A stretch of 64,000 nucleotides of DNA. Source: an uncultured Roseburia sp. (GTDB taxonomy: Bacteria; Bacillota; Clostridia; Lachnospirales; Lachnospiraceae). Positions 1-9,525 of the stretch are shown here, piece by piece. Location: NCBI GenBank assembly GCA_900542495.1, contig UQNW01000007.1, positions 82,166-146,165 on the forward strand. The letters are read 5' to 3'. How positions within the stretch are numbered: position 1 is the first letter of the stretch; each line of letters starts with the position of its first letter. The position numbers were made by a program, and so were the translations under genes. The notes beneath the pieces were generated by a model. That model did no database searches. It was not told the origin of the DNA and saw only the letters and a list, made by a program, of their open reading frames with translations.

Positions 1-2
1 TT

Positions 3-167
3 AATGTTTTGGAGCAAAATCCGAATTTTAATACAACCAAAAATGACACCTCTCACCATGGGTTTGGTATAAAAATCATCCGTGAAACAGTAGAAAAAAA
101 TAATGGTATATTGAATTTTAATTATGAAAACAACTACTTCACTGCCACTGTCATGCTAGAACTTTGA
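3..167 (+). CDS. GHKL-type sensor histidine kinase, C-terminal end (partial)
   Basis: The frame is open from the window edge to TGA at 165-167 and encodes the last 54 residues of a protein. It contains HHGFGIKIIRETVEKNNG, which matches the G-box region of GHKL ATPase domains in AgrC-like histidine kinases; the kinase encoded at 51962-53242 has the similar RRHGYGISSIQKVADKYGG. The rest of the gene lies outside the window. Its stop region overlaps the convergent helicase gene by 12 bp. The family call rests on this one motif and the C-terminal position. Confidence 0.6.
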   Translation, partial: NVLEQNPNFNTTKNDTSHHGFGIKIIRETVEKNNGILNFNYENNYFTATVMLEL

Positions 168-2819
168 CTCATATCTCCTCTGCATCTTCTCCATTGCCTC
201 CCCGTCCGGTTCCTTTGCATCCTCAGATAACGCCACCTGAATCTGGAAAACAGCCGGTACATCTGCATAATAACTGATGATATTGGCAAGGCTTTTCCGG
301 TTTTCAGGCTCCATTACCCAGTCTGCGTAAAAAGAGCTGGCTAATTTTAAAATAAGCATCCGGTCCCTTATCTCCACCGACGGAACTGTCTGTAAAAAAG
401 CTGCAAAACTCTCTCCGTTTTCACTGATTTTTTTGCAAAATTCCTGCCACTGCTCCTCTAATTTTTCAAAAGAAAACTCTTTTCTGCGGAAGGTGGACGG
501 TGCATACTCTGCCACTTTTACATCTATCGGAACATCCCAGTGTTCAAGCAGATTTTCTAAGCCAAAAAGTACCATTTGCTTGTCAAGTCTGTGATCACCC
601 ACACAGGCTGCGCAGCCGTCTTTGCAGCCACATCCTTTTACAAGCTTCACTGCATTATGGATGATATCGTCCATTTTGTCATATATTTTTTCAGAAAAAC
701 CAAGTCCACCAACATATTTATCGTAAAAATAAATATCCACATCCGAACTGGTGTCAAATGCAAGCTCCAGCGCATTGTTTGAAGTCACAACACCAATGTC
801 CTCCTGCTCTGTCATCGTCACCATTCTGGCTGCATTTTTCAGGGCAAAACAGACACCCTCATAATAATTGCTGCGTACCTGTTTTGTATTCTCGTTCACC
901 TGAATCAGCCCACGGTAAACCTTCACTACATTCTCCGGCACGCGCATCCAGGTACTCTCCGTGTCATAATCCTTGGAAAGTGCTTTCGGAAGCTGCTCAT
1001 ATCCGAGATTCTGGTGGTTGTGGAACTGCATTTTCTTAAACATGTAAACATAGTCACTGACATTGACATCTCCAAAATGAAGTTCCGTGCGGGCCAGCGG
1101 TTTGTTCTTACTCTCGTGGATAATCTTCACATTCGCTTCCCCTGCTGCGACTGTGTAATAATTTCCATTAAAAGGTACTGCATAAGCAGTTCTGCTTTCA
1201 AGATCAAGCTTTGTTACCTGATAAGCCACCCCGTCATGCATATAGACCGCACCGTCATGAAGTTCGCGGAACGCCTGGCTTTCATCCATTTCTGTAATCT
1301 CTTTGCCACTGTCTTTATGTAAAAGTTTGTAACGTTTTTCATCAATATTGCGCATGGAAAAATCACCTGCCGGAAATTCTCCGCCAGACCATGCAAATTT
1401 GCCATTGTAACTGGAAAATTCCTCTGCCCGGAGCAATACCGGGATTGCTTCTCCAAGATCCGGGAACAAAGAAATATCATCTAACGTCAGCGGTATCTCT
1501 GCCGCCGCTGCCCGGATATGCGCCAGTTCAATGATCAGATTATTCTTATCGATCACTGCATTTTCGCTGCTGCCCTCAAACAGCCAGTCCGGTTCTAACG
1601 CAATATACTGATCAAATGGCTGGTTATCCAGAATCAGGTAATTGCTGCTCTTTTTTCCACTTCTTCCTGCGCGCCCTGTCTGCTGCCAAAACGATGCTCT
1701 GGTACCGGGATAGCCGACTAAAACGGTGGTACTGATTTTTCCAATATCAATTCCAAGCTCCAACGCGTTCGTGGAGACAAGTCCCATCAGTTCTCCGGAG
1801 ATCATCTGATTTTCAATCTGTTTTCGCTCGACCGGTGTGTAACCGCCACGGTAGCCGGACACTTCTTCTGCCTTATGCGTTCCAAGGAATCCCTCTGCCT
1901 CTAGATGATCACGTGTCTCCTTTAAAACGATTTCGACATTTTTTCTTGATTTTGTAAAAGCAATGAAGTTCTTCCCCTCATCCATAAGTTCCGGCAAAAG
2001 TTCTGCCGCCACTGTCGTAATACGCACCTGACCATAATAATTATCGTCCTTGCCCATAATCTTTGGCGGCTGGATCAGATAATATCCACGCTCTGCCGAA
2101 GGCGAGCCGTCTTTATCCACAAGTTCAAACTGCTTTCCACAGATTTCGGTTGCAAGCTCCACAGGATTTGCGATCGTTGCCGAACTGCACAAAAACTGCG
2201 GATTGGAATGATAATACCGGCATACCCGCGAAAGTCTGCGGAACACATTTGCCAGATGCGAGCCAAACGCTCCGCGATAGGTGTGCAGCTCATCAATCAC
2301 AATGTATTTTAAATTGGAAAAAATAAAATCAAACCCATACTTGCTATGATTTGGCAGAAACGCTCCATTTACCATTTCCGGGTTTGTCAATATGATGTTG
2401 GCACTCTGCCGGATTCTCGTTCGCTCTGCGACCAGCGTATCTCCGTCGTATACACCCGCTGCAATGCGGTCTTTTCCAAAATATTCCAGATAAGGCTTGA
2501 TCGCACGATACTGATCTGCCGCCAGCGCCTTAGTCGGATAGATAAAAATAGCTCTCGTCTGCGGATTTTTTAAAATATCCTGCAAAACCGGGAGCAGAAA
2601 GCTTAACGTCTTGCCACTTGCTGTCGAGGTAGTGATGACGACATTCTTTCCGGAAGTGACTTTTTCAAACATTTCTACCTGATGACAGTATAACTTCTCA
2701 ATCCCATGTTCTTTCAGATAATCCCCAAGCTCCGGCAGAAGATTTTCCGGGAAATCGTCGTACACTGCCGGGTGCGCAGGAATTGTTTTTTCATATATAA
2801 TACAGTCTTTGATATCCAT
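156..2819 (-). CDS. mrfA: MrfA/YprA-like DEAD/DEAH-box helicase with DUF1998 zinc region
   Basis: A superfamily 2 helicase of 887 residues. Visible motifs are Walker A TASGKT (about 66-71), a DEAH-box variant DELH (176-179), motif III SSAT, STNALELGIDIG, and motif VI QQTGRAGR. Near the C terminus CGCKDGCAACVGDHR gives the four-cysteine cluster typical of the DUF1998 region of MrfA/YprA. In Bacillus subtilis MrfA acts with the exonuclease MrfB in repair of mitomycin C damage; no mrfB is seen next to it here. The protein is about 140 residues longer than the Bacillus one, mostly as a C-terminal extension. The start is supported by an AGGA-type site just upstream. Confidence 0.8.
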   Translation of the reverse strand: MDIKDCIIYEKTIPAHPAVYDDFPENLLPELGDYLKEHGIEKLYCHQVEMFEKVTSGKNVVITTSTASGKTLSFLLPVLQDILKNPQTRAIFIYPTKALAADQYRAIKPYLEYFGKDRIAAGVYDGDTLVAERTRIRQSANIILTNPEMVNGAFLPNHSKYGFDFIFSNLKYIVIDELHTYRGAFGSHLANVFRRLSRVCRYYHSNPQFLCSSATIANPVELATEICGKQFELVDKDGSPSAERGYYLIQPPKIMGKDDNYYGQVRITTVAAELLPELMDEGKNFIAFTKSRKNVEIVLKETRDHLEAEGFLGTHKAEEVSGYRGGYTPVERKQIENQMISGELMGLVSTNALELGIDIGKISTTVLVGYPGTRASFWQQTGRAGRSGKKSSNYLILDNQPFDQYIALEPDWLFEGSSENAVIDKNNLIIELAHIRAAAAEIPLTLDDISLFPDLGEAIPVLLRAEEFSSYNGKFAWSGGEFPAGDFSMRNIDEKRYKLLHKDSGKEITEMDESQAFRELHDGAVYMHDGVAYQVTKLDLESRTAYAVPFNGNYYTVAAGEANVKIIHESKNKPLARTELHFGDVNVSDYVYMFKKMQFHNHQNLGYEQLPKALSKDYDTESTWMRVPENVVKVYRGLIQVNENTKQVRSNYYEGVCFALKNAARMVTMTEQEDIGVVTSNNALELAFDTSSDVDIYFYDKYVGGLGFSEKIYDKMDDIIHNAVKLVKGCGCKDGCAACVGDHRLDKQMVLFGLENLLEHWDVPIDVKVAEYAPSTFRRKEFSFEKLEEQWQEFCKKISENGESFAAFLQTVPSVEIRDRMLILKLASSFYADWVMEPENRKSLANIISYYADVPAVFQIQVALSEDAKEPDGEAMEKMQRRYESKF

Positions 2820-3085
2820 AACATATCCTTTTCTACCGTTTTAAAATCCTTAGCATAATTATCATATTGCCAAACGATAATTATCTTTTCTAAATGTTAT
2901 CACATTTAGGAAGTGTAAGCAAACATTTGTTCTTTCATAATGCACTGAACAAACTCCCCAACCCTGCCGATATATAAATTATAAATTATAAATATGTACA
3001 GGCGCATTTATTTTCAAACAGGTCATTATATCAAACTGTGCCTGGTACATCATGTCGTCAGTTTTATTTCACGGAGGAAATAAAG

Positions 3086-3907
3086 ATGAACTTAACCGTT
3101 AACAATTATTTGTCCGGAACGATGAATGGATTCTCCAATGCTACTGTCAACACCAAAAGCACCGGAGCTTCCACTGTCAGTTCCTTTTGCACAGGGAAGT
3201 CGCAAACAAAAAAAAGTTTAAACTACAATGCAAAGCAATTATCTTCTCAGATTCTGCGCGCCACAAAATCGCGGACTGCTTCTGCGGCGCTTTACAAAGC
3301 CAAAAGCACGGTCAATAATCTACAACGCTGTCTTAAAACTGGAGAATATGATGACAGCGAAGTTGAGATTGCCCTCGCCCACGCAAAAAGAATGGTCAAA
3401 TGCGCCCAGTCCAAGGTATCGAATCTGAAACAGGAAGAAAGTTTGCAGCGGAAATACGAACGTGAAAAATCAGCAAAAGAATTACAGCAGAAATCAGAAG
3501 TAAAACGTCGCGTTCATCAGAAAGAAAACGACCTGAAACAAAAAATGGCTGCCGAGGAGATTCAGCAGGTGCAGAAAGAGAAATCCAGACATCAGGAGAT
3601 TATCCGAAAACGCCGTATGCACCGCAACGAAGAACGCGACAAGATCAACGAAGCCGACATGAAATATCTGGAAAATACCATGGATTATAAGCATGGCGAC
3701 AGTTCCACTGCAAACGGCGCTGTCGCTATTGACCTTTCCTACGTTGGTCTGCAGATGAGTGAACTGCAGCAAATGGAAGCCCAGATGAATGCTGAACTAA
3801 ACGCTTCCGCAGATATGAGCACCACAGATGCCACTGCCTGTGACAGCACCGCTTCTGCCGCACCCACTCCTTCTGCCGGAATCGTCAATTCTGGAAGTGT
3901 GGTTTAA
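3086..3907 (+). CDS. Hypothetical coiled-coil protein
   Basis: The ATG at 3086 is chosen because ACGGAGGAAA lies 5-10 bases upstream; an in-frame ATG at 3038 has no such site. The 273-residue product has a Ser/Thr-rich N terminus, a helical block around SSQILRATKSRTASAALYKA, a strongly charged Lys/Glu/Gln coiled coil in the middle, and a low-complexity Ser/Ala/Thr tail. There is no signal peptide or membrane segment. I recognise the general form (unnamed proteins in Lachnospiraceae) but no assigned function. It is convergent with the MATE remnant, with a 4-bp overlap. A comparable protein is encoded at 39605-40591. Confidence 0.75.
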   Translation: MNLTVNNYLSGTMNGFSNATVNTKSTGASTVSSFCTGKSQTKKSLNYNAKQLSSQILRATKSRTASAALYKAKSTVNNLQRCLKTGEYDDSEVEIALAHAKRMVKCAQSKVSNLKQEESLQRKYEREKSAKELQQKSEVKRRVHQKENDLKQKMAAEEIQQVQKEKSRHQEIIRKRRMHRNEERDKINEADMKYLENTMDYKHGDSSTANGAVAIDLSYVGLQMSELQQMEAQMNAELNASADMSTTDATACDSTASAAPTPSAGIVNSGSVV

Positions 3908-4311
3908 TGCTGATTTAACCACTTTCCCCTCCATGTATATAAGATCATTAAAACCGTACCAAGCGCCCACGAAACCGGATAGATCATAAAAATTCCGTCA
4001 ATCGTCGTAAAGAATGGCAGAATAAACTGAATCCACACGATACGGAACAAACATAAAGATACCAGCAGCACGACCATTGGCGGAATCGTCTTTCCGGTTC
4101 CCCGGACCACTCCGGCAAGTCCATGCAGAATACTGAGCAAAAAGTAGAACGGACAGAAATACCGCATTGCTGCTTTTCCAACTGCCACAACCGCGTCATC
4201 CGCAGTAAACATTCTCATCAACGGATCTGCAAATGTCAACAGCAGGATTGAGAAAAATAAAATATTTTTTGTAATGCTTCCTTCTGTCATTAATGTTGTC
4301 TTGTTATTCAT
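3904..4311 (-). pseudogene. MATE-family efflux gene with large internal deletion
   Basis: The start (GAAGGAAG just upstream) and first residues MNNKTTLMTEGSITKNILFF match the normal N terminus of Lachnospiraceae MATE exporters. After about 22 residues the frame jumps directly to the C-terminal third of such a protein (ADPLMRMFTADD, LHGLAGVVRGTGKT, IYPVSWALGTVLMIL). MATE proteins have about 450 residues and twelve membrane segments; this has 135 residues and four or five. The two parts are joined in frame, so roughly 300 residues are missing. A functional pump is very unlikely. Confidence 0.8.
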
Positions 4312-4403
4312 TATGTAAACTTCCTTCGTTCTTCTGTCATTCAAATATTGATCCATTTCGCTTACTTGAAGCGGAGATTTGAATTGCTGTGTTTCAAAAT
4401 ATT

Positions 4404-5957
4404 CTAATTATACTCTTTCAAGGGAAATAGTAAAGTACCTGCATCTGGCTCCGTAATCTCTCCGTTAGAAAGCCTGATAACCCTGTCACAGAAATTGCTT
4501 ACGAGTGCCACATCATGAGAGATAAAAAGCAGTGCCATATGTTCCTCTTTCTGCACCTGCTTTAAAAGCTCCACAATTTCTTTCTGCACCGACACATCCA
4601 GCGCACTTGTCGCCTCATCGCAGATCAAAAGTTTCGGATGCCTTAGCAGTGCTCTTGCGATGCAGACTCTCTGACACTCGCCGCCGCTTAGTTGATCTGG
4701 ATATTTAAAACTGTATTCCCGCGGAAGATGTACACGCTCCAATATTTTTTCACACCGTTCTTTCCGCTCTGTCTTCGGTAATTTTTCATAATAACGCAGA
4801 GCGTCCTCCAGATTTTGCCCGATCGTCATCTTAGGGTTTAAAGATGTTTTCGGGTTCTGAAAAATCATCTGCATATCTTTTCTCGCGTCTTTTGGAACTT
4901 TCTTTCCGACAATCAGTTTTCCTTCAAAATATGCACTTCCCTCTGTTGCAGGCAGCATACCGGTCAGGATTCTGGCTATCGTACTTTTTCCGCTCCCGCT
5001 CTCACCGATCAGCCCCAGGCACTCTCCCGGCATAATCTCAAAGCTGACATTCTGCACCGCATAGCTGTCTTTTGCATTTCCATGAAATTGTTTTTTCAAA
5101 TGCTCTGCCCGAAGCAGCGCTCCCTCTCCTTTGTTTGTTCCGGCTTCCTGCATCTTCGGGATTGCATCGATCAGCTTCTTTGTGTAAGCCTCCTTCGGGT
5201 GATGCAGTATTTCTTCCGGCGAACCGGCTTCAATGATTCTGCCCTGATACATAACGCCAATCTCGTCTGCAAGTCTGCAGGCAACATCCATATTGTGCGT
5301 GACGAGCAGTATGGAAAGCCCTGTTTCTTCCCGCAGGGCAAGCAGCGTCTCAATCACCATATCCTGTGCTGCCACATCCAGCGCACTTGTCGGCTCGTCT
5401 GCTAAAAGCAGATCGGGATGATTCATGATTGCAAGCGCAATGGCAACGCGCTGGCACATACCGCCGCTTAATTCAAACGGATAGGATTTCAGGATACGTT
5501 TTGGGTTCTCAAAACGAAGCTTTCCAAGAAGTGCTTCTGCCTCTGTCAAAATTTCTTTCTTCCTTCTGTCCGAACTGAGGACTGACATTTTTTGCTGCCC
5601 TGATTCTGTTTTTACCTTTCCACATTCTAGAAATTGTTTTTCAATTTTCGATAATGGGCTTAGCGACTGCTCCGGATTCTGGAAAATATATCCGATCCTG
5701 CTTCCATGGATACTGCCCCATTCTTTTTCGGACAGATGCGCGAGATTCTGCTCTTTTAATTTAATTTCCCCGGAAACAATTTTGCCCTCGTTCTTCAGCA
5801 GTCCGCCTATTGTTCTAAGCAATGTCGTCTTACCGGAACCGCTTTCCCCGACGATCACATATATTTTTCCGTCAGAAAGGGAAAAGCTGACATCATCCAC
5901 TGCCAGCTTTTCCCCATATGTTACTTTCAGATGATCTACGATCAGATTCTCTCCCAT
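4404..5957 (-). CDS. Fused double ATP-binding protein of a peptide/nickel-type ABC importer
   Basis: Two complete ABC ATPase domains in one 517-residue chain, equivalent to DppD plus DppF (or NikD plus NikE). Domain 1 has Walker A GESGSGKT at about 37-44, signature LSGGMCQRVAIALAI and Walker B LLLADEPTSALD. Domain 2 has GESGSGKST, LSGGECQRVCIARALL and LLICDEATSALD. ATG at 5957 is preferred over GTG at 5966 because GGAAG lies 8 bases before it. It is the last gene of the operon starting at 10272 and should energise the two permeases upstream. Substrate cannot be read from the ATPase. Confidence 0.9.
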   Translation of the reverse strand: MGENLIVDHLKVTYGEKLAVDDVSFSLSDGKIYVIVGESGSGKTTLLRTIGGLLKNEGKIVSGEIKLKEQNLAHLSEKEWGSIHGSRIGYIFQNPEQSLSPLSKIEKQFLECGKVKTESGQQKMSVLSSDRRKKEILTEAEALLGKLRFENPKRILKSYPFELSGGMCQRVAIALAIMNHPDLLLADEPTSALDVAAQDMVIETLLALREETGLSILLVTHNMDVACRLADEIGVMYQGRIIEAGSPEEILHHPKEAYTKKLIDAIPKMQEAGTNKGEGALLRAEHLKKQFHGNAKDSYAVQNVSFEIMPGECLGLIGESGSGKSTIARILTGMLPATEGSAYFEGKLIVGKKVPKDARKDMQMIFQNPKTSLNPKMTIGQNLEDALRYYEKLPKTERKERCEKILERVHLPREYSFKYPDQLSGGECQRVCIARALLRHPKLLICDEATSALDVSVQKEIVELLKQVQKEEHMALLFISHDVALVSNFCDRVIRLSNGEITEPDAGTLLFPLKEYN

Positions 5958-6077
5958 ATTACACACTTCCGTTTTTCTGTTTTGTGTTTTTCTATTTTGT
6001 ATTCTGCTGATTTTATCTTCTTAAGGTTCTGATTTGTCCGTATTTGACGATCTTTTTTCAGTCCGAAGCCATGTGCC

Positions 6078-7682
6078 TTAGTCAACCTTCAGTGTATTCG
6101 TCACAAGATAATACTCCGTCGGGTTGATCTGCACACCTTTTACTTTGTTCGAATACACGAAAATAAGCTGCTGGTCTGCCACAAACGCAAAAGCATTATC
6201 ATCTAATACCTGCTGGGATAATTCTTTCGTAAGGGAATCCACTTTGTCCGTATCGGCTGTCACCCCGATCTCTGCTGCAAGTGCATCCACTTTGTCGTTG
6301 GAATATCCACCATAATTGTTGCTTGCTCCGGTTGTGAACAGCATGTTTATGAAATAGGAAGGCGTTCCGATTGGAGCCATTGCGTAATTTAAAATTGCAA
6401 TGTCATAATCGCCTGCTGCGAGGGAATCATCCAGCACATCCATTGTCTCAATCGAAAGGTCAATTCCGATCTGTGAAAGCTCTGCCTGCAGCATATCCGC
6501 AAGCTGGATACAGTTATTATTGTAGCTATAGGTAAGAATCTTAAAGGACAGATTCACACCATTTTTGTCAAGAATCCCGTCGCCGTCTGTGTCCTCGTAA
6601 CCAGCTTCTTTTAAAAGTTCTTTTGCTTTTTCCGGACTGTAGGAGTCCACTGTGAGATTTAATCCGTCTGTTCCGCCAAACGTCAGATTTTCCGGATAAA
6701 TTCCATAACAAGGTGTGGCAAATCCCTGATAGACAACCTCAGCAAATCCTTCTCTGTCAATACAGAAATTAATTGCCTGACGCACTGCGACGTCATCAAG
6801 CCCTTCTGTTTTCAGGTTAAAATTCAAAAAGTTCGCTCTTGTTGTTGTGACTGTATCCGTTGTATATAAGGATGTGTCTGTGAACTTGGCTGCTCCGTTT
6901 GCAGTTTCCTGCGCGATCAGATCAATCTCGCCGTTTGCAAGTGCCATATCGAGCGCATCCTGGTCATCAATAATTTTTAATTCTATGGTATCCACTTCCG
7001 GTTCACCGCCCCAGTAGTTCTCATTTGCACGCATTTTCACATCGGTCATTGCAGTAAATGAAGTCGCAATATAAGGTCCTGTGCAGGAAACACCAAGTTC
7101 TGCATCCGGCTCCTCTGTGGCATCATAGATACCAAGCAGCGGATCACACAGATCATTTAAAAGTGTAGGATTCGGTTCCGGTGTCACAATTGTAAACTGC
7201 ATCCCGTCTGCTTCCATGGATGCGATCTTTAAAGTGGAATCTGCTCTTTCATTCATTTCGTAAGTACGCTCAAAGCATGCCTTCACAGCTTCGGCATCCA
7301 CTGTTTTTCCATTGGAAAAAGTCACTCCGTCACGGATCGTAAACACCCAGGTATTTTCGTCCGGTGTCTCCACGTTTTCCGCGATCCAAGGCTGTGGAAC
7401 AATATTTTCATCCAGACGGTATAAATTTTCACTGATTCCATAAATCGACATGATCCAGCCGTCCCAGTTATACGCCACATCCAGACTCTCCGCACCGAAA
7501 AATCCGGTTGTTGCACCCAAAATAAGATCTGCACAGTCACCTGCAACATTCTGTGTAGTCTGCCCTTCTGCCTCTGTTCCTGTCACGCCCGTCTGGCTGC
7601 CAGTATTCGTATCGCCGCAGCCCATTGCAAGGGTTGCAAACATACATATTGTCATTATTACGCTTACTATTTTCTTTTTCAT
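6078..7682 (-). CDS. Lipoprotein solute-binding protein, family 5 (peptide/nickel type)
   Basis: 534 residues starting with a signal peptide and lipobox LAMGC, so Cys22 is the likely lipidated residue. The mature part has the SBP_bac_5 layout: an N-terminal Ser/Thr/Gly-rich linker, then LYRLDENIVPQPWIAENVET and WVFTIRDGVTFSNGKTVDAEAV, typical of DppA/OppA/NikA proteins. It lies 80 bp downstream of the permease genes and 120 bp before the ATPase gene, so it is the binding protein of this importer. Possible cargo is a short peptide, nickel or a metal-chelate complex; sequence reading alone does not decide. Confidence 0.88.
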   Translation of the reverse strand: MKKKIVSVIMTICMFATLAMGCGDTNTGSQTGVTGTEAEGQTTQNVAGDCADLILGATTGFFGAESLDVAYNWDGWIMSIYGISENLYRLDENIVPQPWIAENVETPDENTWVFTIRDGVTFSNGKTVDAEAVKACFERTYEMNERADSTLKIASMEADGMQFTIVTPEPNPTLLNDLCDPLLGIYDATEEPDAELGVSCTGPYIATSFTAMTDVKMRANENYWGGEPEVDTIELKIIDDQDALDMALANGEIDLIAQETANGAAKFTDTSLYTTDTVTTTRANFLNFNLKTEGLDDVAVRQAINFCIDREGFAEVVYQGFATPCYGIYPENLTFGGTDGLNLTVDSYSPEKAKELLKEAGYEDTDGDGILDKNGVNLSFKILTYSYNNNCIQLADMLQAELSQIGIDLSIETMDVLDDSLAAGDYDIAILNYAMAPIGTPSYFINMLFTTGASNNYGGYSNDKVDALAAEIGVTADTDKVDSLTKELSQQVLDDNAFAFVADQQLIFVYSNKVKGVQINPTEYYLVTNTLKVD

Positions 7683-7762
7683 TTAAATATTCTCCTATGC
7701 TTAAATTACCTATATTTTGTTAATTCTTCACAATCCTTACAACCTAAATAGAAGTTTTACAT

Positions 7763-8578
7763 TTATCTACCTATGTTTTTTTTATTCATAAAATCACTCA
7801 GTCTGTCTCCAAACAACTGAAACCCGGTCACCACTACAAACAGTGCGATTCCGTTAAAAACAATGATCCACGGTGCCTTCTGCAGATAATCTCTTGCTTC
7901 GCTCATAACAGCACCCCACTCTGCGGTAGGTCTTGCTGCGCCGAGTCCCAGAAACGAAAGTCCTGCCATACTCAAAATGACACTTCCTATATCCATGGCG
8001 GCCGTGACCACCATGTTTCCCATAATATTCGGCAAAATATACGCAGATATCATCCGGTGCAGTGGTACACCATTCATTTTTGCCGCATACATATAATTTT
8101 CTTTTTTCATGGATACCACGAGGCTTCTTGCCAGTCTCGCATATGTCGTCCAGTACACCGCGCTTAAGGCGATCACGCCATTCCACAGACCAACACCTAA
8201 GACCCCTGCTATCGCAATGGAAAGCACAAACGCCGGAAATGCCTGAAACACAAGCGTGATTTTCATCAAAACCTCATCCAAAATCCCGCCGGAAAATCCT
8301 GCCAGAATCCCGATCAGCGTTCCAACCAGAAAGACAATCCCAACGATCATAAACGCTGTATATATAGACGTTCTGCTTCCTGCAATAATGCGGCAGAACA
8401 CACACCGCCCAAGATTGTCCGTGCCAAATAAATATTCCCTGCATGGCGCCAGAAACGCACTTTTCATATTGACTGCATAGGGATCATGCCGGATCAGATA
8501 CGGTCCGATCAGCGGGATAATAAGCAGCACTGCAAGAAACCATATGCTTGCCCTAAATTTTACGTCCAGTTTTTTCAT
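7763..8578 (-). CDS. ABC importer permease, DppC/NikC type
   Basis: The ATG at 8578 is chosen: AGAAGG precedes it, and its ATGA overlaps the stop of the upstream permease gene, so the two are probably translationally coupled. The frame stays open further upstream, but that part reads as nonsense. The 271-residue product has an N-terminal membrane segment (SIWFLAVLLIIPLIGP), the LFGTDNLGRCVFCRIIAGSR region normal for DppC/NikC proteins, and the inner-membrane EAA-like loop (AAKMNGVPLHRMISAYILPN) that docks with the ATPase. It forms the translocation channel with the next gene product. Confidence 0.92.
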   Translation of the reverse strand: MKKLDVKFRASIWFLAVLLIIPLIGPYLIRHDPYAVNMKSAFLAPCREYLFGTDNLGRCVFCRIIAGSRTSIYTAFMIVGIVFLVGTLIGILAGFSGGILDEVLMKITLVFQAFPAFVLSIAIAGVLGVGLWNGVIALSAVYWTTYARLARSLVVSMKKENYMYAAKMNGVPLHRMISAYILPNIMGNMVVTAAMDIGSVILSMAGLSFLGLGAARPTAEWGAVMSEARDYLQKAPWIIVFNGIALFVVVTGFQLFGDRLSDFMNKKNIGR

Positions 8579-9516
8579 CGTACCTTCTTTTCCCTTCTGA
8601 CCCTTGGATCTAATAGCTGGCACAAAAGTTCCACTGCTGTGTTGATCAGCAGATATATCAGTGCCATCCACACGACATACGCCTGAATGACCGGATAATC
8701 TCTCGCGCCAATTGACGTTACTGCAAGTCTTCCTACGCCCGGCCACGAAAAAATTGTTTCCACAATGGCAGAGCCGCCAAGCAGCGTGCCAAAAGACATT
8801 CCAAGCAGTGTAATGATCGGAAGCATACAGTTTTTCAGCACATGGCAGAAAAGAATCCTGTTTTTCGCAATGCCTCTGGATTTTAAACCGATCACATATT
8901 CTTTTTCCAGCTCTCCAAGCACGATTCCGCGTATCTGCCGGATATACCACGCCGAGAGTGTCAGTGCAAGCACAAGTGAAGGCATGATGATTCCTTTCAC
9001 ACTGACCGAACCGATCACCGGCAAAAGTTTTAGTTTCATGGATAATCCGTACATCAACATGAGTGCTAAGAAAAAAGAGGGGATAGATGCCAGCAGATAC
9101 GTGGCAAAACGCACTGCATTATCAAACCACCTGTCCTGATATTTTGCACATAAGACGCCAATCGGAAAAGAGAGTAACATCGTCAATGCAAGTGCTGTTA
9201 CCGTCAAAAGAAGTGTCGCCGGAATCGTTTTATAAAGTTCCTCAGTTACCGGTTTTCCTGTCTTGTAAGAATCCCCCAGATTTCCATGAAAAAAGGAGTT
9301 AAACCACCTTCCATACTGCACCAGAAACGGATCATTTAAGCCAAGTTCCTCTCTTTTTAATTCCAGTGCCTCCTCCGAAACACGCATACCGGATTTTTTT
9401 AATGCCACTGTTGCCGGATCCCCCGGTGAATGATAAACCAGCAAAAAGGAGAGAAACGTAATTCCAATGATCAGAATCATTGCTTTTCCTATGACAAGTA
9501 ACAATTTTTTTATCAT
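8575..9516 (-). CDS. ABC importer permease, DppB/NikB type
   Basis: 313 residues with about six membrane segments. The N-terminal hydrophobic helix followed by SPGDPATVALKKSGM, the loop VQYGRWFNSFFHGNLGDSY and the EAA-like segment GLKSRGIAKNRILFCHVLKN are typical of DppB/NikB permeases. It follows the methyltransferase gene by 9 bp and overlaps the second permease gene by 4 bp, consistent with one transcript. Confidence 0.92.
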   Translation of the reverse strand: MIKKLLLVIGKAMILIIGITFLSFLLVYHSPGDPATVALKKSGMRVSEEALELKREELGLNDPFLVQYGRWFNSFFHGNLGDSYKTGKPVTEELYKTIPATLLLTVTALALTMLLSFPIGVLCAKYQDRWFDNAVRFATYLLASIPSFFLALMLMYGLSMKLKLLPVIGSVSVKGIIMPSLVLALTLSAWYIRQIRGIVLGELEKEYVIGLKSRGIAKNRILFCHVLKNCMLPIITLLGMSFGTLLGGSAIVETIFSWPGVGRLAVTSIGARDYPVIQAYVVWMALIYLLINTAVELLCQLLDPRVRREKKVR

Positions 9517-9525
9517 GTGTTCTCC

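Noticed and set aside
2950..3010. Three ATAAATT direct repeats upstream of the coiled-coil gene
   Set aside because: AT-rich promoter-like DNA; the repeats are too short and simple to be distinguished from chance.
8579..8950. Upstream extension of the DppC-type permease frame
   Set aside because: The extra 124 residues lie inside the other permease gene, resemble no transporter domain, and a coupled ATGA start with ribosome site exists at 8578.
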